From: Candidatus Zhuqueibacterota bacterium | GTDB lineage: Bacteria; KSB1; UBA2214 | Assembly: GCA_022706175.1 (NCBI GenBank) | Contig: JAKJDB010000141.1 | Coordinates: forward strand, 1-6,860 | Direction of reading: 5' to 3' | DNA length: 6,860 nt | Shown: piece after piece, positions 5,898-6,860 of the stretch | Layout: each line of letters opens with the position of its first letter | Numbering within the stretch: position 1 is the first letter of the stretch | The notes under the pieces: generated by a model | Seen by the model: only the letters and a program-made list of their open reading frames with translations | What the model was told of the DNA's origin: nothing | Database searches by the model: none | Program-made: the position numbers and the translations under genes

Positions 5898-6470
5898 ATG
5901 CTCGTACGCGTTAAAATCGAACGCGTTACTTTGGATACTGCCACCAGTCGATTTGTGGTCATCTTGAAGGATGAAAAACAGAATCGTTGGCTTCCTATTG
6001 TCGTCGGTTCGACCGAGGCGCAAGCCATTGCCCTGCAACTTGAGAACATCGCGCCGCCACGGCCGCTGACCCACGATCTGATTCGCAATCTGCTGGATGT
6101 CATTCAGGTACGCGTGACGCGGGTCGTGGTCAACGACCTGCGTGAAAACACTTATTACGCCCTGATCAATCTGCTGCTGGACAATGAGAGCAAGGACATC
6201 GACGCCCGTCCCAGCGACGCCATCGCCGTGGCGCTGCGCATGAAGGCGCCCATCTATGTGGAGGATGAGGTGATGCGCAAAGCCGCTATTGTGGAAGGTG
6301 AAACGCCGATCATCGACATCGACGACGATGTCACTGAAGGCGACCGCTTGGAGCAACTGAACATCGAGCTCAATAACGCGGTGCAGGACGAGCGCTACGA
6401 AGAGGCCGCCCGCATCCGCGATGAGATAAAAAAAGTCAAGGCCAGTTTTCGCGAGAAAACCAGCTCCTGA
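5898..6470 (+). CDS. Bifunctional nuclease family (DUF151) protein with C-terminal UVR motif
   Basis: The 190-aa product has two parts. Residues 1 to about 135 are the BFN/DUF151 domain: LPIVVGSTEAQAIALQLEN (32-50), PRPLTHDLI (54-62) and the acidic signature DARPSDAIAVALRMKAPIYV (102-121). Members studied in plants have both DNase and RNase activity, hence the name; the bacterial role is less clear. A short acidic linker (IIDIDDDVTEGD, 138-149) leads to a UvrB/UvrC-type UVR motif at about 153-182 (LNIELNNAVQDERYEEAARI at 154-173). That motif is a helical hairpin that serves as a protein-protein contact in UvrB-UvrC and also occurs in ClpC/McsA. This two-part design is known in several bacterial phyla. 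The gene has its own strong promoter and ribosome site and is followed by an intrinsic terminator, so it is probably monocistronic and steadily expressed. Confidence 0.92.
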   Translation: MLVRVKIERVTLDTATSRFVVILKDEKQNRWLPIVVGSTEAQAIALQLENIAPPRPLTHDLIRNLLDVIQVRVTRVVVNDLRENTYYALINLLLDNESKDIDARPSDAIAVALRMKAPIYVEDEVMRKAAIVEGETPIIDIDDDVTEGDRLEQLNIELNNAVQDERYEEAARIRDEIKKVKASFREKTSS

Positions 6471-6573
6471 CGGTTTTCCGCCTCATGGAGGTTTGGTCGA
6501 CATTCCCCCTTCGTGTGCGGCTTTCCGGCCTCCTGCGGGAGGCTTTTTTTTGTTCCCAGGAAGGAGATTCTCA
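6471..6573 (+). promoter_or_regulatory. Possible attenuator-like leader of the MFS gene
   Basis: Four complementary blocks alternate: CCTC (6481-6484), GGAGG (6487-6491), CCTCC (6529-6533) and GGAGG (6538-6542). Blocks 1-2 and 3-4 can pair, the latter forming the terminator; alternatively blocks 2-3 can pair and would disrupt it. The MFS ATG is only 22 nt past the terminator's T-run, leaving no room for a separate promoter, so its transcript must cross this region. No ligand-binding aptamer or leader peptide with a ribosome site is seen. The regulatory reading is inference. Confidence 0.3.
6528..6551 (+). terminator. Intrinsic terminator after the nuclease gene
   Basis: GCCTCC (6528-6533), loop TGCG, and GGAGGC (6538-6543) form a 6-bp stem followed directly by eight T residues (6544-6551). 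This is a textbook Rho-independent terminator, 57 nt after the nuclease stop. Confidence 0.85.
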
Positions 6574-6860
6574 ATGGCATCGGGCCGGGCCGCACGTTCA
6601 CCATGGTCGTTCATCCCCACACTCTACTTTGCTCAGGGCATCCCCTACGTGCTCGTCAACACGGTCTCGGTGATCATGTACAAGAAAATGGGCGTCTCCA
6701 ACCAGGTGATCGGCCTGACCAGCATCCTCTATCTGCCCTGGGTGATCAAAATGCTCTGGGGACCCTTTGTCGATTCCTATTCCACCAAGCGGAAATGGAT
6801 TCTGCTCACCCAGAGCGCGTTGGCGGTCCTGTTTCTCATCATCGCTCTGTCCACCAACCT
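6574..6860 (+). CDS. MFS transporter, AmpG/PAT-like (partial, C-terminus missing)
   Basis: Only the first 95 residues are in the window. After a short basic N-terminus there is a first membrane segment with FIPTLYFAQGIPYVLVNTVS (13-32), then IGLTSILYLPWVIKMLWGPF (46-65) spanning the second. The inter-helix loop VDSYSTKRKW (66-75) corresponds to the MFS D-x-x-x-x-[KR]-[KR]-[KR] signature. A third segment starts at about 76. The YFAQGIPY and LYLPWVIKxLWGPFVD pattern matches AmpG-like permeases; AmpG proper imports anhydromuropeptides for cell-wall recycling, but many homologues have unknown substrates. The ATG at 6574 has AAGGAG at 6561-6566, 7 nt upstream. A full protein would be roughly 400-450 aa. 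The gene lies immediately after the intrinsic terminator of the nuclease gene, with no visible promoter of its own. Confidence 0.82.
   Translation, partial: MASGRAARSPWSFIPTLYFAQGIPYVLVNTVSVIMYKKMGVSNQVIGLTSILYLPWVIKMLWGPFVDSYSTKRKWILLTQSALAVLFLIIALSTN

Noticed and set aside
5829..6356. Minus-strand open frame of 175 codons opposite the nuclease gene
   Set aside because: The plus-strand gene has a promoter, ribosome site and conserved DUF151 and UVR motifs; the antisense frame has none.
6485..6673. Short open frame starting within the nuclease-MFS gap as a leader peptide
   Set aside because: No ribosome site precedes its ATG and it runs through the terminator and into the MFS gene in another frame.
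1..6860. tRNA, rRNA, CRISPR array, insertion sequence or attachment site
   Set aside because: No regularly spaced repeats, transposase-like frame, cloverleaf or rRNA-like stretch was seen on reading both strands; a covariance-model search was not possible here.

Overview
The window reads as ordinary chromosomal bacterial DNA, moderately GC-rich and densely coded on both strands. Strong Shine-Dalgarno sites precede most genes, and there is one near-consensus sigma70-type promoter (TTGACA, 17 bp, TAAAAT). No plasmid, phage, insertion sequence, CRISPR or RNA gene is visible. The gene families point to a bacterium of the broad Bacteroidota/Calditrichota/KSB1-like (FCB) neighbourhood: a DUF2752 protein, an archaeal/fungal-type Asd, a ThrA-like aspartate kinase, a bifunctional nuclease with a UVR tail, and an AmpG-like MFS protein. 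The good Shine-Dalgarno sites and the classical promoter argue against a typical Bacteroidota species. This placement is inference and should be held loosely.

Layout. Positions 1-798 carry a leftward pair: a DUF2752 membrane protein, then, 18 nt downstream, a sugar-phosphate isomerase/epimerase-like TIM barrel that runs off the left edge. Positions 799-1013 are a divergent intergenic region with a GC-rich block of inverted repeats and a weak candidate promoter. Positions 1014-4789 hold a rightward cluster: aspartate-semialdehyde dehydrogenase (asd), aspartate kinase (lysC-like, overlapping asd by 4 nt) and, after a 99-nt gap, a Gfo/Idh/MocA-family oxidoreductase. The cluster ends in a strong hairpin shared with a convergent leftward pair of unknown genes (4839-5685): a soluble 146-aa protein, then a 116-aa membrane protein. 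Positions 5686-5897 are a second divergent region holding the strong promoter for the bifunctional nuclease gene (5898-6470). An intrinsic terminator follows at 6528-6551. Only 22 nt beyond it starts an AmpG/PAT-like MFS transporter gene, cut by the right edge.

How the genes work together. LysC and Asd catalyse the first two steps of the aspartate family pathway (aspartate to aspartyl phosphate to aspartate semialdehyde), which feeds lysine/diaminopimelate, threonine and methionine. The oxidoreductase downstream has a DapB-like glycine motif but is a Gfo/Idh/MocA protein by its other motifs, so its link to this pathway is unproven. The remaining genes look like independent units.

No clear new system is present. 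The points most worth a second look are the unknown gene pair at 4839-5685, the oxidoreductase in the asd-lysC cluster, and the terminator placed just before the MFS gene with competing base-pairing segments upstream.
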